The notes under the pieces were generated by a model. It was given only the letters and a program-made list of their open reading frames with translations, did not search any database and had not been told where the DNA came from. This document shows positions 10,715-21,760 of a stretch of 64,000 bases of DNA, in pieces. Source of the DNA: Lineus longissimus (Eukaryota; Nemertea; Pilidiophora; Heteronemertea; Lineidae). The DNA lies in contig NC_088314.1 of assembly GCF_910592395.1 (NCBI RefSeq), forward strand, positions 6,944,001-7,008,000. Reading direction: 5' to 3'. The position numbers and the translations under genes are program-made. How positions within the stretch are numbered: position 1 is the stretch's first letter; every line of letters begins with the position of its first letter.

Positions 10715-10934
10715 TGAAAAGTTTGTCATTACTTACTGACATTGGTTGTATTCCACTCACACAGTCACTCCATATGATGGGCCGGCCCAGGTCTCTTGCT
10801 TGTGATCATTCTTTGTCGTGTACTGGTATAGTTTATCCTCTAGATAATATGTCCTCCTCACTCAATCTGTTCTCCATGAACAACTCTCCTCAACTACCTT
10901 AAAAAGTCCCTCCACCCAAAAGTACACACAGATC
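10715..10934 (-). repeat. 5' LTR, outer 76 bp missing
   Basis: It matches 5892-6111 base for base except for two substitutions, then runs straight into satellite sequence (CGCACGGGG) without the last 76 bp present in the other LTR. Since the missing part is the upstream end of the 5' LTR, it may have lost part of the promoter region. Confidence 0.92.
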
Positions 10935-13900
10935 GCACGGGGGGAGTGGGGGAAGGGTGGAAGAGCCAGTCACCCCTGTGGGAATTATGATTCAATTCCC
11001 AAAAGGATGTCTTTGGAAAGGGTAAGCATTTGTTAGCCAATAAAGACAAGATTTTAATCCCTCAGCTTCTTTGAGGCATTTGGAGAGACTTCTTGTCTAA
11101 ACAGTACCATTTCGCCACCTCTAAGACATACAATGGTAACTTATAAACACAAGACTTTGATACTTGTCTTGGAGGTCTTTGACGGGCCTAGGCACTTCGA
11201 ATCTTTATCAATGTATTTAATGGTCAGTGTTTCGGTCAGAATATGTATGCTATGCTTTGGTTTGCCATCTGACAGGAGTGAGCAGGTTTTAATCGTCTGA
11301 TCAGAGTAGTTCTCTAACAGAGCAGATAGTGAGTCGAATGTGGTTCCGCCGTCTGACACAGGAAACCCAGCCGCAATCCTCTGGGCCAGTCTGGCAACCA
11401 GAGCAGTTCTCTAATAGAGCAGATAGTGAGTCGAATGTGGTTTCACCGTCTGATACAGGAAACGCAGCCGCAATCCTCTGATCAGAACAGATTGTGCTTT
11501 TGTCCACTGAATAACGTCCAGACACAGGACAGTCTAGGTCTTTCTTGTGGTAGGGATACCAAGGTGTGGGGGCATCTTCCAGGAGAGGAAGGACTCTCTT
11601 GTCGTTGTTGACTTAAGATCGATGCGAGTCTTACTGTATGCTTGTGCAGAGGAAACCCGTGGTCTTGGTAATTTAGGGATATAACTTATACATCCTATCT
11701 TTAACTTTTTATGAACTGCCAAAAGTGACTCGTTCCCACTCTATGGTTTTTATCGGCCTCATCCTTCATCGGTGTGTAATATGACATAAATTTTGTCATA
11801 TTTTCTTGATGGGATATATTTCAAATGATGTTATAAATCAATCAATATGGCAACCACTATACTCGCCTGTTGTGTCACACCAACTGTAACTAGCTAAAGA
11901 GGGAGGTAAGCTGTTATGGATGTCAGATAGTGGTCTCCCTGGCATTTGCTTGCAATTTTTTTGGACATTCCACCACGATCTCAAGGACCTGGCTTTATCT
12001 AATGATACGTCCGCACGGGGGGAGTGGGGGAAGGGTGGAAGAGCCAGTCACCCCCGTGGGAATTATGATTCAATTCCCGAAAGGATGTCTTTGGAAAGGG
12101 TAAGCATTTGTTAGCCAATAAAGACAAGATTTTAATCCCTCAGCTTCTTTGAGGCATTTGGAGAGACTTCTTGTCTAAACAGTACCATTTCGCCACCTCT
12201 AAGGCATACAATGGTAACTTATAAACACAAGACTTTGATCCTTGTCTTTGAGGTCTTTGACGGGCCTAGGCACTTCGAATCTTTATCAATGTTTTTAATG
12301 GTCAGTGTTTCGGTCAGAATATGTATGCTATGCTTTGGTTTGCCATTTGACAGGAGTGAGCAGGTTTTAATCGTCTGATCAGAGTAGTTCTCTAACAGAG
12401 CAGATAGTGAGTCGAATGTGGTTCCGCCATCTGACCAAGGAAACCCAGCCGCAATCCTCTGGGCCAGTCTGGCAACCAGAGCAGTTCTCTAATAGAGCAG
12501 ATAGTGAGTCGAATGTGGTTTCACCGTCTGATACAGGAAACGCAGCCGCAATCCTCTGATCAGAACAGATTGTGCTTTTGTCCACTGAATAACGTCCAGA
12601 CACAGGACAGTCTAGGTCTTTCTTGTGGTAGGGATACCAAGGTGTGGGGGCATCTTCCAGGAGAGGAAGGACTCTCTTGTCGTTGTTGACTTAAGATCGA
12701 TGCGAGTCTTACTGTATGCTTGTGCAGAGGAAACCCGTGGTCTTGGTAATTTAGGGATATAACTTATACATCCTATCTTTAACTTTTTATGAACTGCCAA
12801 AAGTGACTCGTTCCCACTCTATTGTTTTTATCGGCCTCATCCTTCATCGGTGTGTAATATGACATAAATTTTGTCATATTTTCTTGATGGGATATATTTC
12901 AAATGATATTATAAATCAATCAATATGGCAACCACTATACTCGACTGTTGTGTCACACCAACTGTAACTAGCTAAAGAGGGAGATAAGCTGTTATGGATG
13001 TCAGATAGTGGTCTCCCTGGCATTTGCTTGCAATTTTTTTGGACATTCCACCATGATCTCAAGGACCTGGCTTTATCTAATGATACGTTCGCACGGGGGG
13101 AGTGGGGGAAGGGTGGAAGAGCCAGTCACCCCCGTGGGAATTATGATTCAATTCCCAAAAGGATGTCTTTGGAAAGGGTAAGCATTTGTTAGCAAATAAA
13201 GACAAGATTTTAATCCCTCAGCTTCTTTGAGGCATTTGGAGAGACTTCTTGTCTAAACAGTACCATTTCGCCACCTCTAAGACATACAATGGTAACTTAT
13301 AAACACAAGACTTTGATACTTGTCTTGGAGGTCTTTGACGGGCCTAGGCACTTCGAATCTTTATCAATGTTTTTAATGGTCAGTGTTTCGGTCAGAATAT
13401 GTATGCTATGCTTTGGTTTGCCATCTGACAGGAGTGAGCAAGTTTTAATCGTCTGATCAGAGTAGTTCTCTAACAGAGCAGATAGTGAGTCGAATGTGGT
13501 TCCGCCGTCTGACCAAGGAAACCCAGCCGCAATCCTCTGGGCCAGTCTGGCAACCAGAGCAGTTCTCTAATAGAGCAGATAGTGAGTCGAATGTGGTTTC
13601 ACCGTCTGATACAGGAAACGCAGCCGCAATCCTCTGATCAGAACAGATTGTGCTTTTGTCCACTGAATAACGTCCAGACACAGGACAGTCTAGGTCTTTC
13701 TTGTGGTAGGGATACCAAGGTGTGGGGGCATCTTCCAGAAGAGGAAGGACTCTCTTGTCGTTGTTGACTTAAGATCGATGCGAGTCTTACTGTATGTTTC
13801 TGCAGAGGAAACCTGTGGTCTTGGTAATTTTCGGATATAACTTATACATCCTATCTTTAACTTTTTATGAACTGCCAAAAGTGATTCGTTCCCACTCTAT

Positions 13901-14515
13901 TGTTTTTATCGGCCTCATCCTTCATCGGTGTGTTATATGACATAAATTTTGTCATATTTTCTTGATGGGATATATTTCAAATGATGTTATAAATCAATCA
14001 ATATGGCAACCACTATACTCGCCTGTTGTGTCACACCAACTGTAACTAGCTAAAGAGGGAGGTAAGCTGTTATGGATGTCAGATAGTGGTCTCCCTGGCA
14101 TTTGCTTGCAATTTTTTTTGACATTCCACCACGATCTCAAAGACCTGGGTTTATCTAATGATATGTTCGCACGGGGGGAGTGGGGAAGGGTGGAAGAGCC
14201 AGTCACCCCCGTGGGAATTATGATTCCCGAAAGAATGTCTTTGGAAAGGGTAAGCATTTGTTAGCCAATAAAGACAAGATTTTAATCCTTCAGCTTCTTT
14301 GAGGCATTTGGAGAGACTTCTTGTCTAAACAGTACCATTTCACCACCTCTAAGGCATACAATGGTAACTTATAAACACAAGACTTTGATCCTTGTCTTGG
14401 AGGTCTTTGACGGGCCTAGGCACTTCTTGTCGTTGTTGACATGATCGATGTGAGTCTTACTGCATGTTTCTTGAGGAAACCCTTGGTCTTGGTATTTTGC
14501 ACTTTATACGTTTTG
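10935..14515. repeat. 1078-bp satellite array, right part
   Basis: It resumes inside a monomer and continues with anchors at 11301, 12379 and 13457, exactly 1078 bp apart. At about 14424 the last monomer jumps from GGGCCTAGGCACTT to the CTTGTCGTTGTTGAC portion, skipping several hundred bases. It then fades into diverged monomer-like sequence by about 14515. That marks the right edge of the array. Confidence 0.93.
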
Positions 14516-15959
14516 TCTATAAGCTTGTAAGAACTTGGTAATTTTGGGAATGGAACTCCATGTCCCACTTGATCGCCCATTGTCCCAGTTATTCGCAGGA
14601 TCGATACAGTATGGCCGCAATTGAGATTGTGACGTCAGAGGGACTAAAATGTGTTCAGGTGTTGATTAAGCAAGAAATCGTGTTGCCTATCAACCAATGG
14701 GCCTTGGCACTTCATATCTGGCCATGAGGAGGAACAGCCAAGGAAACGACCCTGACAAAAAATTTAGCACGATAACTATTCAGAATGGTGTCTGTCCTTC
14801 CATCCGTCATCATGGTGCATGTTTCTCTTTAGCACGTTATATTTTCAGAATGGTGTCAGTCCTTCCATCCGTCAACGCAGAATTCCGTCAACACAGAATG
14901 GCGTCTGTCTTTCCATCCGTCAACATGGTGCACGTTTTATAACTGTAAGACGTAGGCACTCTAAAACTAGCCATGAGGTACAACAGAAGGATTAAATTGA
15001 GTTTCAGTGTCATGTCACCTATCAACCAATGGGGTTGGCAGGCTTGTTCATTGTTACTACATGTTGAGTTGTCCTGCAGGGTTACGTCAATCGGGGATTG
15101 TAAAGTTCAGACAAATGTTTCTTTTGTTCTTTTAGGTAGAATTATGCACTTTTCCCACCAAATTGGTAAAAAATTTTAGTTCTTCGTTTTTTATCTTCCA
15201 GTGTTTTAGTCCGTTTGAAAGTTGTACTTACTGATTTATACTCCTGCACTAGTGTTGATCAGGTCCAGTCTCTAAATTTCGCAAGAGTTCAGGACCCCAT
15301 AGAACTATATCAGTGAAGAGAGAGGAATCAATGCCACACAATGATGATGACATTGGAGCCAATTTGATACATGTAAGTGGATCAATAGCGTTGCCTCATA
15401 TCAAACTTTAGACCCTTTTCTAAACTCGATTAATAAACTCTAACTCAAGCCCTGACCCATTGTTGGTGATGAATAAAACTGTTGGGGCTGTGCCCAGGGT
15501 GGAAATGTCTGCTGAAGAAGCAATTTAAACAAAGTCATGGGTGTTATGTCTAAACAAGAGTATTTATTTGTTGTCTCTTCTTTTCAGGCAAGAATCAAAT
15601 TCTGAGAGCATCAGCCGACCACTTCAGACCGAAGAGAGAATGAGGTTTTTGGTTCAAATGGTGGCAAAGTGGTCTATCAGCCTGGGTTACGGAGTAACGG
15701 CATCATTGGTTTCAAGTCTGGAGCCACACAGCGAGATTAATGCACGAAGTCTACCATGAAAGGACACAGGAAAGATAAATGATATCCATGGTCACACAGC
15801 AAACCAGCCCCTGACTTCAGTCACAATGCAGCTGATGGCTTTGTCAATCGTTTCAGGCCATTTCAATGCTGCACAAAAGCTTTTCAGTGAGATTCTTTCA
15901 TTCTTTTTCACATTTTTCAGTAATGCATCACAAGTATTTGTATTTCGCTAGATATTTCG
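14516..15959. other. non-coding, short local duplications
   Basis: No gene is supported. CCTATCAACCAATGG followed by CTAGCCATGAGG-like text occurs twice (around 14688-14730 and 14950-15035), and a TTCCATCCGTCA motif recurs at about 14798-14930. Open frames are short and lack splice context. If synapsin continues to the left, this lies within its fourth intron. Confidence 0.5.
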
Positions 15960-17000
15960 TGGTTAAGAATTCATGCAGAGATATTGCACTTTTTACCTTT
16001 TCAGTTTTGAAGTCGAGAATCAGATAGGACCGGAATTCATTGTCCGAGGTTATCTGACGTGGGGAGTCATGTGCACCAAATTTCAGGTTCATAGCTTTAG
16101 CGGTTAAGAAACGTGCCATATTTACACTCAAACAGCCAATTTACACCATTTGACCTACGTGATCTTGAAAAGTTGGTCAAATCAATAACCCGTATGATAT
16201 GTGATGTATCCTTGCTAGAAAATATTATCGAAAATTCACTTATAAGAGAGATATCACACTTTTTAGGTTTTCACTTTTTGCCTGCTGATGGCTAAGTCAA
16301 GAATTAGATTGGACCGAAATAAGTGTCTGAGGTCATCTGACCTGGAGGGGCCTGTGTACAAGGTTTCACGTTCATAGACTTACTACATGTAGCAGTTAAG
16401 AAATGTGCCACGGTTTTTGAAACAGGATACAGACGACAACGAACGACGACAGACGATGACGAATGACTGATGACTGACGACTGACGACTACGGCGACTAT
16501 GATGACTAGGGCGACAGACGCCGGACACTGCGGTATTGTACAGACTAGACCTAGACATGAATTATTTGCTGTGCAGTTGCAAGAAGGAGTACCTACCATA
16601 ACAATATTATTGAAAACGAGTAATTGATAAGATATTGCACTTTTTACCTTTTCAGTTTTGAAGTCGAGAATCAGATCAGACTGGAATTCGTTGTCTGACG
16701 TAGGGAGTCATGTGTACCAAATTTCAGGTTCATAGCGTTTGCGGTTAAGAAATGTGCCATACTTACACTCACAGCCAATTTACACCATTTACACCTCGGA
16801 ATACCTACCATAAAATATTATTGAAAACGATTCACTTATAAGAGAGATATCACACTTTTTAGGTTTTCACTTTTGGCCTGCTGATGGCTAAGTCAAGAAT
16901 CAGATCGGACCGAAATCAGTGTCTGAGGTCACCTGACCTGGAGAGTCCTAGCAGTTAAGAAACGTACCACTTTTTTGAAACCTGATACAGATGACATGGA
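15960..17000. repeat. degenerate interspersed repeat family, block 1
   Basis: Related text recurs: a GTTCATAGC..TTAGCGGTTAAGAAA core followed by GTGCCA, and a block reading TTTTTACCTTTTCAGTTTTG. The segment around 15980-16300 is partly duplicated at about 16625-16960. The 16435-16560 part is rich in GACGAC/GACTGACGA tracts and ends with CACTGCGGTATTGTA, the signature of the same family at 19430 and 20010. Non-coding repeat of unknown class. Confidence 0.75.
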
Positions 17001-17721
17001 CAGTTAGGATCCTGGCTCTATTTCTGGATGTCTCATCAGAAAGATGAGATCTATGGTGGAGCATCTTCACAGTTAGAATACGCAGTCACGTCACACTTGG
17101 TAGCGACATGAGCTTCCAATCGTTCAGTAGTCAGGGTGCCAGTGATTATTGTGAATGACAGACTCCACTTTAGAGCAGTCTGCTCCTTCACTTCCCTTCA
17201 ACCATGTAAACACATCTATTTTCCCAACATCAAATGATTTTATCAAAAACAGCTCATTTCCACAGACATTCCTTTTTTGATTTCATGGTTTCTACTGTAA
17301 AAGTGAACGGGAAGCTTCTCCTATTAAATGCCTTACTCCATTGAACATTCACTATGCCAATGCATTTTCAATCTGTGCATAACAACCCTCCCCATTTCAC
17401 CAACTTGTCATTTTTGCTTCCTGCACTTCTGCTGCAAGCTCTTGCTGAGAGCTAGTTCATGTTTTGAATGTATGTGTATTTTTGCAATATCTTCGTACCA
17501 GACTGTTACCTTTCTCCGTGCCAACGATGTATTCCTTTGTCTTCTCAATGAATAGTTAGTGTGCAGAAATCTTGTGTAATTTGTCAGTTTTTCTATACAA
17601 GAGTAGGGGTAGGAGACTCGAATTCTAATTGTATTACTTTGTTTCGTCATCTTGAGTTGTATTGCTTGATATAATACTTTGTATTATTGTAAGGGGTCGA
17701 TGGCCTTAATCATTAATAAAA

Positions 17722-17769
17722 GTTTATTATTATTATTATATTATTGTTATTATTATTATTATTATAACA

Positions 17770-17801
<32 letters not shown>
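17722..17801. repeat. (TTA)n microsatellite, possible retroelement tail
   Basis: A run of TTA/ATT units follows CCTTAATCATTAATAAAAGTT. The layout (AATAAA-like signal followed by a simple trinucleotide tail) resembles the 3' end of a non-LTR retrotransposon, but no coding part is recognised in the preceding kilobase, so the retroelement call is weak. The simple repeat itself is certain. Confidence 0.7.
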
Positions 17802-18189
17802 CATAGTTAAATAAGGAAATGCAATAATGCGAGCATCAAGGATCTGGGCATGATGTACGGCCGCCCAGACTGATACTGTGAAAGAGACAAAATTTCATTT
17901 CTCATTGATTCCTCTTGATGTTGTCACCAGACAGAGTAAAGAAGACGGAGGTGGATTGACATTCTTCATCTTCATTGTTCACTGCTATAATAGACTCGTG
18001 ATTTATTTCGTTAGATAAGATGACGTTAAGAACTTCTTCGGTTCAGGACCAGCACATCAGATGCCGCTTGTGTAGTTGACATTGTTTCAAAGAGAGGATT
18101 GTCGAAGTCAATGGGACCCCCTGTTCAACAACGTAGAATAGCGTCATTGGGCACTGAATGGTTGGGTGTAATAGACATAGATCTATCTA

Positions 18190-18276
18190 CAGGGAGGCCT
18201 AGAATTATTTTCCTTTGGACAATAGAATTCTATTGTGTATCCATTGTGTGAGGGAAAATAATTCTGGGCCACCCTG
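18190..18276. mobile_element. 87-bp mariner-like MITE, copy 1
   Basis: Inverted ends CAGGGAGGCC...GGCCACCCTG are flanked by TA on both sides, as for Tc1/mariner insertions. The interior (TATTGTGTATCCATTGTGTG) is shared with a second 87-bp copy at 41297-41383. It is too small to encode anything. Confidence 0.85.
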
Positions 18277-18429
18277 TACATCGCTATACACTCAAGGTGT
18301 TTACATTCAGTGTCGATTCAGCTTTTGAACCCAGATCTCCTTGCTCCTTTATGAAGATGCCCCCTTACTATTCCACACATGACACACTTGTAGAAACTAT
18401 CTCGACTGTCCTAAATACATTCTACTCTT

Positions 18430-20095
18430 TAGTAAGCATGTAATTAAGTCAAGAATCGGACCAAAATTCATTGTCAAAGGTCACCTGACCTGAGGGGTCC
18501 TGCGTACAAAGTTTCAAGTTCATAGCTCCAGCGGTTAAGAAACATGCCACTGTTTTTGAAACCGGATATAGACAATGACGACGATGACAATGGACACAGC
18601 GGTGTTGTATAGACAGTGAGCCAATGAGTACAAAATGACATAATAAGGATTTTCTAGTGGCCAAGTTTAAATTAATTCATCATAAGATTGGGACAATCAC
18701 AAGAAAGTCGGATGGAAATATCACTCAAGAAACCTTTATGACAATGAGACCGCAATTTGGCCTCTGAGTAGCGATCACCCAGGGGTACATGTGTACCAAG
18801 TTAGAGTTCAATAGCTTCAGCGGTTACAAAATGTGCCACTGTTGTCTAACAGCAGTGCTCCTGGACGACCTTGACCTTGTGACATTGAAAAGTAGGTAAA
18901 AAACCGCAAAGGATATATGATGTAACACTGCAAGAATTATCTATCAGATTTTTCGGACCAGTATTAGGCAAGTAATCGCATATTTTCACTTTTAACGTTT
19001 GGCCTCCTATTGGCCAAACCGTGAATTGTATTACGCCAAGATTCGGTCTCTGAGTAGGGGTCACCCAGGGGTACATTTGTACCAAGTTTGAGATCTCTGG
19101 CTAAAGTGGTTACAAAAACGTGCCACCACCGACTAACGGCGTTGCTGCCGACAAACTTTGACCTCAGTGACCCTAGGTCAAATCAAAAACCCGGAGGATA
19201 TGTGATGTCCCATTGGTAGTAGTACCTACCATATTTTTTTCAAATTTTTCGGACCGGTAATAAGGGAGAAAACACAATTTTTCCATTTTTGACCTCTGGC
19301 GCCCCTGGTGGCAAAACCGTGTATCATATGAGGCTGCGATTCCGTCTCTGAGTAGCGGTGACCTAGGGGTACATGTGTACCAAGTTAGAGTTCAAAAGCT
19401 TGAGAGGTTACAAAACGTGCCACCCATGTCTCACGACGACGGACCACGGACGACGACGGACACTGCGTGATGGTAAAGGCTCACAGGTGAGCCAAAAACC
19501 ATGAAGCGGTTGGAATTTTGAGCTGATTTTTGCATGCAGCATCTGTACAACAACAACAACTACATTGGTAGTGTTTTATTGGTTCTGACATGTCTAGATA
19601 TCAATTATAACAATATATCATTTTGTGTTATTTTTGGATAGATTTTCAGGGCAAACACGAGCGAGGCTAAGATGTTGAAAATTTTGGAACGTAATGATAG
19701 ATACATGAAATGATCCGGGGACCATGTGCTCACCTCAGGTAATGTAATGCATGTCATTTGCAGTGGATAGTGGGAGAACAGTTTCTGGCTAGTTTCACCA
19801 GTTTTGATTCCATTGAATAATATTATACTTATCGGCTCAATGGCACAAAAGAAAATTACTGGTACCATCTAAGTATAGCAAAAACCAATTCCCAAGACGG
19901 CCGCCTGGAGCCCAGAAAGTAGGTCATATCGAAAAAAGAAAAATAAGTCTGGGCATATTGCCCAAAGCTACCATCACACCAAGTTTTAGCCATCTAGCCC
20001 TCGCGGTGAGTAAACGGATGACGACGACGGATGCCGATGGACGACGGACGACACGGTATTGTATAAGCTCCCCAGAGGTGAGCTAAAAAGAAGGA
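18430..20095. repeat. degenerate interspersed repeat family, block 2
   Basis: Several tandem-like degenerate units carry the same core: TGTACCAAGTT..AG.TTCA..GCTT..GCGGTTA followed by a GTGCCAC motif (around 18510, 18790, 19080, 19380). Two units end in GACGACGGAC-rich tracts followed by a terminal stem-loop: GGCTCACAGGTGAGCC with AAAAA at about 19478-19497, and AGCTCCCCAGAGGTGAGCT with AAAAA at about 20068-20090. Similar endings are widespread in marine invertebrate genomes (from memory). No protein is encoded. Confidence 0.8.
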
Positions 20096-20319
20096 GTAGG
20101 AAGTACTGCTCATCAGCTGCTCTATTAAATGCCTTCATTTCCTATGCCGCGCCCAGCTGAACAACAAGGTTTTGGGGGAGATGAAGTCAGGTGAAATTTC
20201 CCTCTGAGAAACGGCAGGTGCAACTTCCTCTGCCAAGTGTCATATCTGGAATCGCAGAGTACGTGTTACCAGGAGATGTTTTTTGAGTGGTCTGATAAAT
20301 GACTAGAAAATAAACTTAC

Positions 20320-20470
20320 AACCCAAGGCTTGTCTAAGAATTGGTATATGGAATGTAAGGAGTTGACACAGGGTATTCCTCCATATGCTAGACCTAGGAT
20401 GATATTACGCCAGTCTTCGTTTGCATCTCTGACGTGCTGCCTCACAAGGACAAAATCGGGTTTAAATGAC
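20320..20470 (-). CDS. Syn: synapsin exon 4 (central C domain)
   Basis: 151 bp with a clean acceptor (CCTATTGCAG) and donor (GTAAGT). It encodes 50 residues beginning SFKPDFVLVRQH and containing GGIPCVNSLHSIYQF and DKPWV, which match the highly conserved synapsin C domain (RSLKPDFVLIRQ and GIPSVNSLHS in vertebrates). It enters with one base completing an arginine codon split with exon 3 and ends in phase 0. The next expected exon was sought between 14515 and 20319 and not found, so intron 4 probably extends through the repeat field and the satellite. Confidence 0.95.
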
Positions 20471-20989
20471 CTGCAATAGGAGTCGCATGAGATTAAGTAA
20501 TGAGTGGTAAATCTATCTACAACATGACACAGAAGTAACAGCAACTCCCCTCCACCAATTTTCAACCCGTGTACCCACAGGCGTGTTGTCATTTGACAGA
20601 GCTCTTGAACTATAAATTGACTAGGTATTGATTCTGGTATCTTCACACGCCTGTGGTGTGCCGAACTCAAACTAACTTGCATCCGGTATGTCTAGAAAGT
20701 ATTATACTCCTTTTCTACTTCAGCTCTACTTGAATCTCATTAGGGTAACGCTTTTATTTGCAAAATGTGTGTGGTACAATTTCTGAAAGCTGGTGAAAAC
20801 TCTTATTTCCATCTCCTGCTCACCTGATGGAGCCTTAGGAAGTTAGTTCTTATTGCATGAGCCAGTAAAAACATATTTCCGCTCCAAGTTACAAAACCGG
20901 TTGCAAATTGACCCTCTCAAAAACATACGGTAAGAGAGAAATGGAAGGAAGGGAACAGTCGAATGTTTTGGGACACCCTGTTCACTTAC

Positions 20990-21081
20990 CTAACAACTTT
21001 TGTTCCATTTCTATTTACTTGTATATCTACCATAGTACCTGAATCACTATATGCAGCTAGATTAATCTCAGAAAATTCAGC
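20990..21081 (-). CDS. Syn: synapsin exon 3
   Basis: 92 bp between acceptor CATTTTCAG and donor GTAAGT. It encodes AEFSEINLAAYSDSG and VDIQVNRNGTKVV, the N-terminal half of the synapsin C domain (compare QAEFSDLNLVAHANGG in vertebrates). It starts in phase 0 and ends in phase 2 (AG|G), which joins in frame to exon 4. Intron 3 is 20471-20989 (519 bp) and shows nothing else. Confidence 0.95.
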
Positions 21082-21702
21082 CTGAAAATGCAGAAAAGAG
21101 AGTTTTACAGAAATAGTATTTTTGAGCATTTGAGAGGACAATGCAGACTATCTGATTAAAAGGCCAGCACCAAACTTGACAACTGTCTCTACGCATCAAC
21201 TTGCTCCTTTTTTGGGGGACACTGACTCAATCCTCTGAATCTGCAATATATTTAATTAACTGATGTATCTCTCTACAAAAGATTTGAAAAGCTGACTTCA
21301 GACAAATTTCCAATAGGTTAAAGATGTTTACGTGAGGTTTTTATTTCAATGACAAACACCTTTCACAGGAATACTTTGATCATCCTTCTTACTCAACATG
21401 AAAGTTTGCACTTCATTATAATCATTAAAGGTGCACCCAACTAGAGACCCGCCAGACAGGACGGCTCTGCTGATGTTGAGAAACGGAAAAGTCTAATTTC
21501 AGAAGCATGGGCGACTAAATAGAGAACAACTACCAGATTTTACGGGATGACCGTCAAAGACTAGTCGGAGTCAGAGTACTCAACCTCATCTTAACCTCAC
21601 TAGGAACACCTTCCTGTCACCTGACCCTTCGCTGACCAATCACGAAAACGTATGCCCGCTCTCAGACTGTCGCTCTCAGTTTAGTTGCCCATGTGTACTC
21701 AC

Positions 21703-21760
21703 CTGTTCTACTCTAATGTCCCAGTCACCAAATACTTTTCTTCCTCTAAAATATTTTGAC
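21703..21760 (-). CDS. Syn: synapsin exon 2
   Basis: A 58-bp microexon with acceptor TGTTTCAG and donor GTGAGT. One base completes the tryptophan codon begun in exon 1, then SKYFRGRKVFGDWDIRVEQ follows (vertebrate AKYFKGKKIHGEIDIKVEQ). It ends in phase 0 before exon 3. Intron 2 (21082-21702) has no other feature I can support. Confidence 0.95.

Larger units (their letters stand above)
5892..10934 (-). mobile_element. Ty1/copia LTR retrotransposon in satellite
   Basis: The element, read on the minus strand, has: a truncated 5' LTR (10715-10934), a tRNA primer site (10703-10714), gag, pol in the Copia domain order protease-integrase-reverse transcriptase-RNase H, a polypurine tract, and a 3' LTR (5892-6187). 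Over the shared 220 bp the two LTRs differ at only two positions (near 5994 and 6035 in the left copy), so insertion was recent. The host monomer stops at 5891 and resumes at about 10935 with 15 bp missing and no target-site duplication. The missing 76 bp of the outer 5' LTR suggest that a later deletion removed the LTR end, the duplication and part of the monomer together. Because it lies inside a satellite, copies of it may also be carried along by array expansion. Confidence 0.95.

Noticed and set aside
14515-20319. Search for synapsin exon 5 (FAQ.. to YYPNH) on the minus strand
   Set aside because: No matching codons found. A near hit around 18160 (CACCCAACCATTC on the minus strand) does not translate to the conserved motif.
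20266-20682. 138-codon minus-strand frame taken as one gene
   Set aside because: Only 20320-20470 matches synapsin. Splice sites show that the rest is intron read through.
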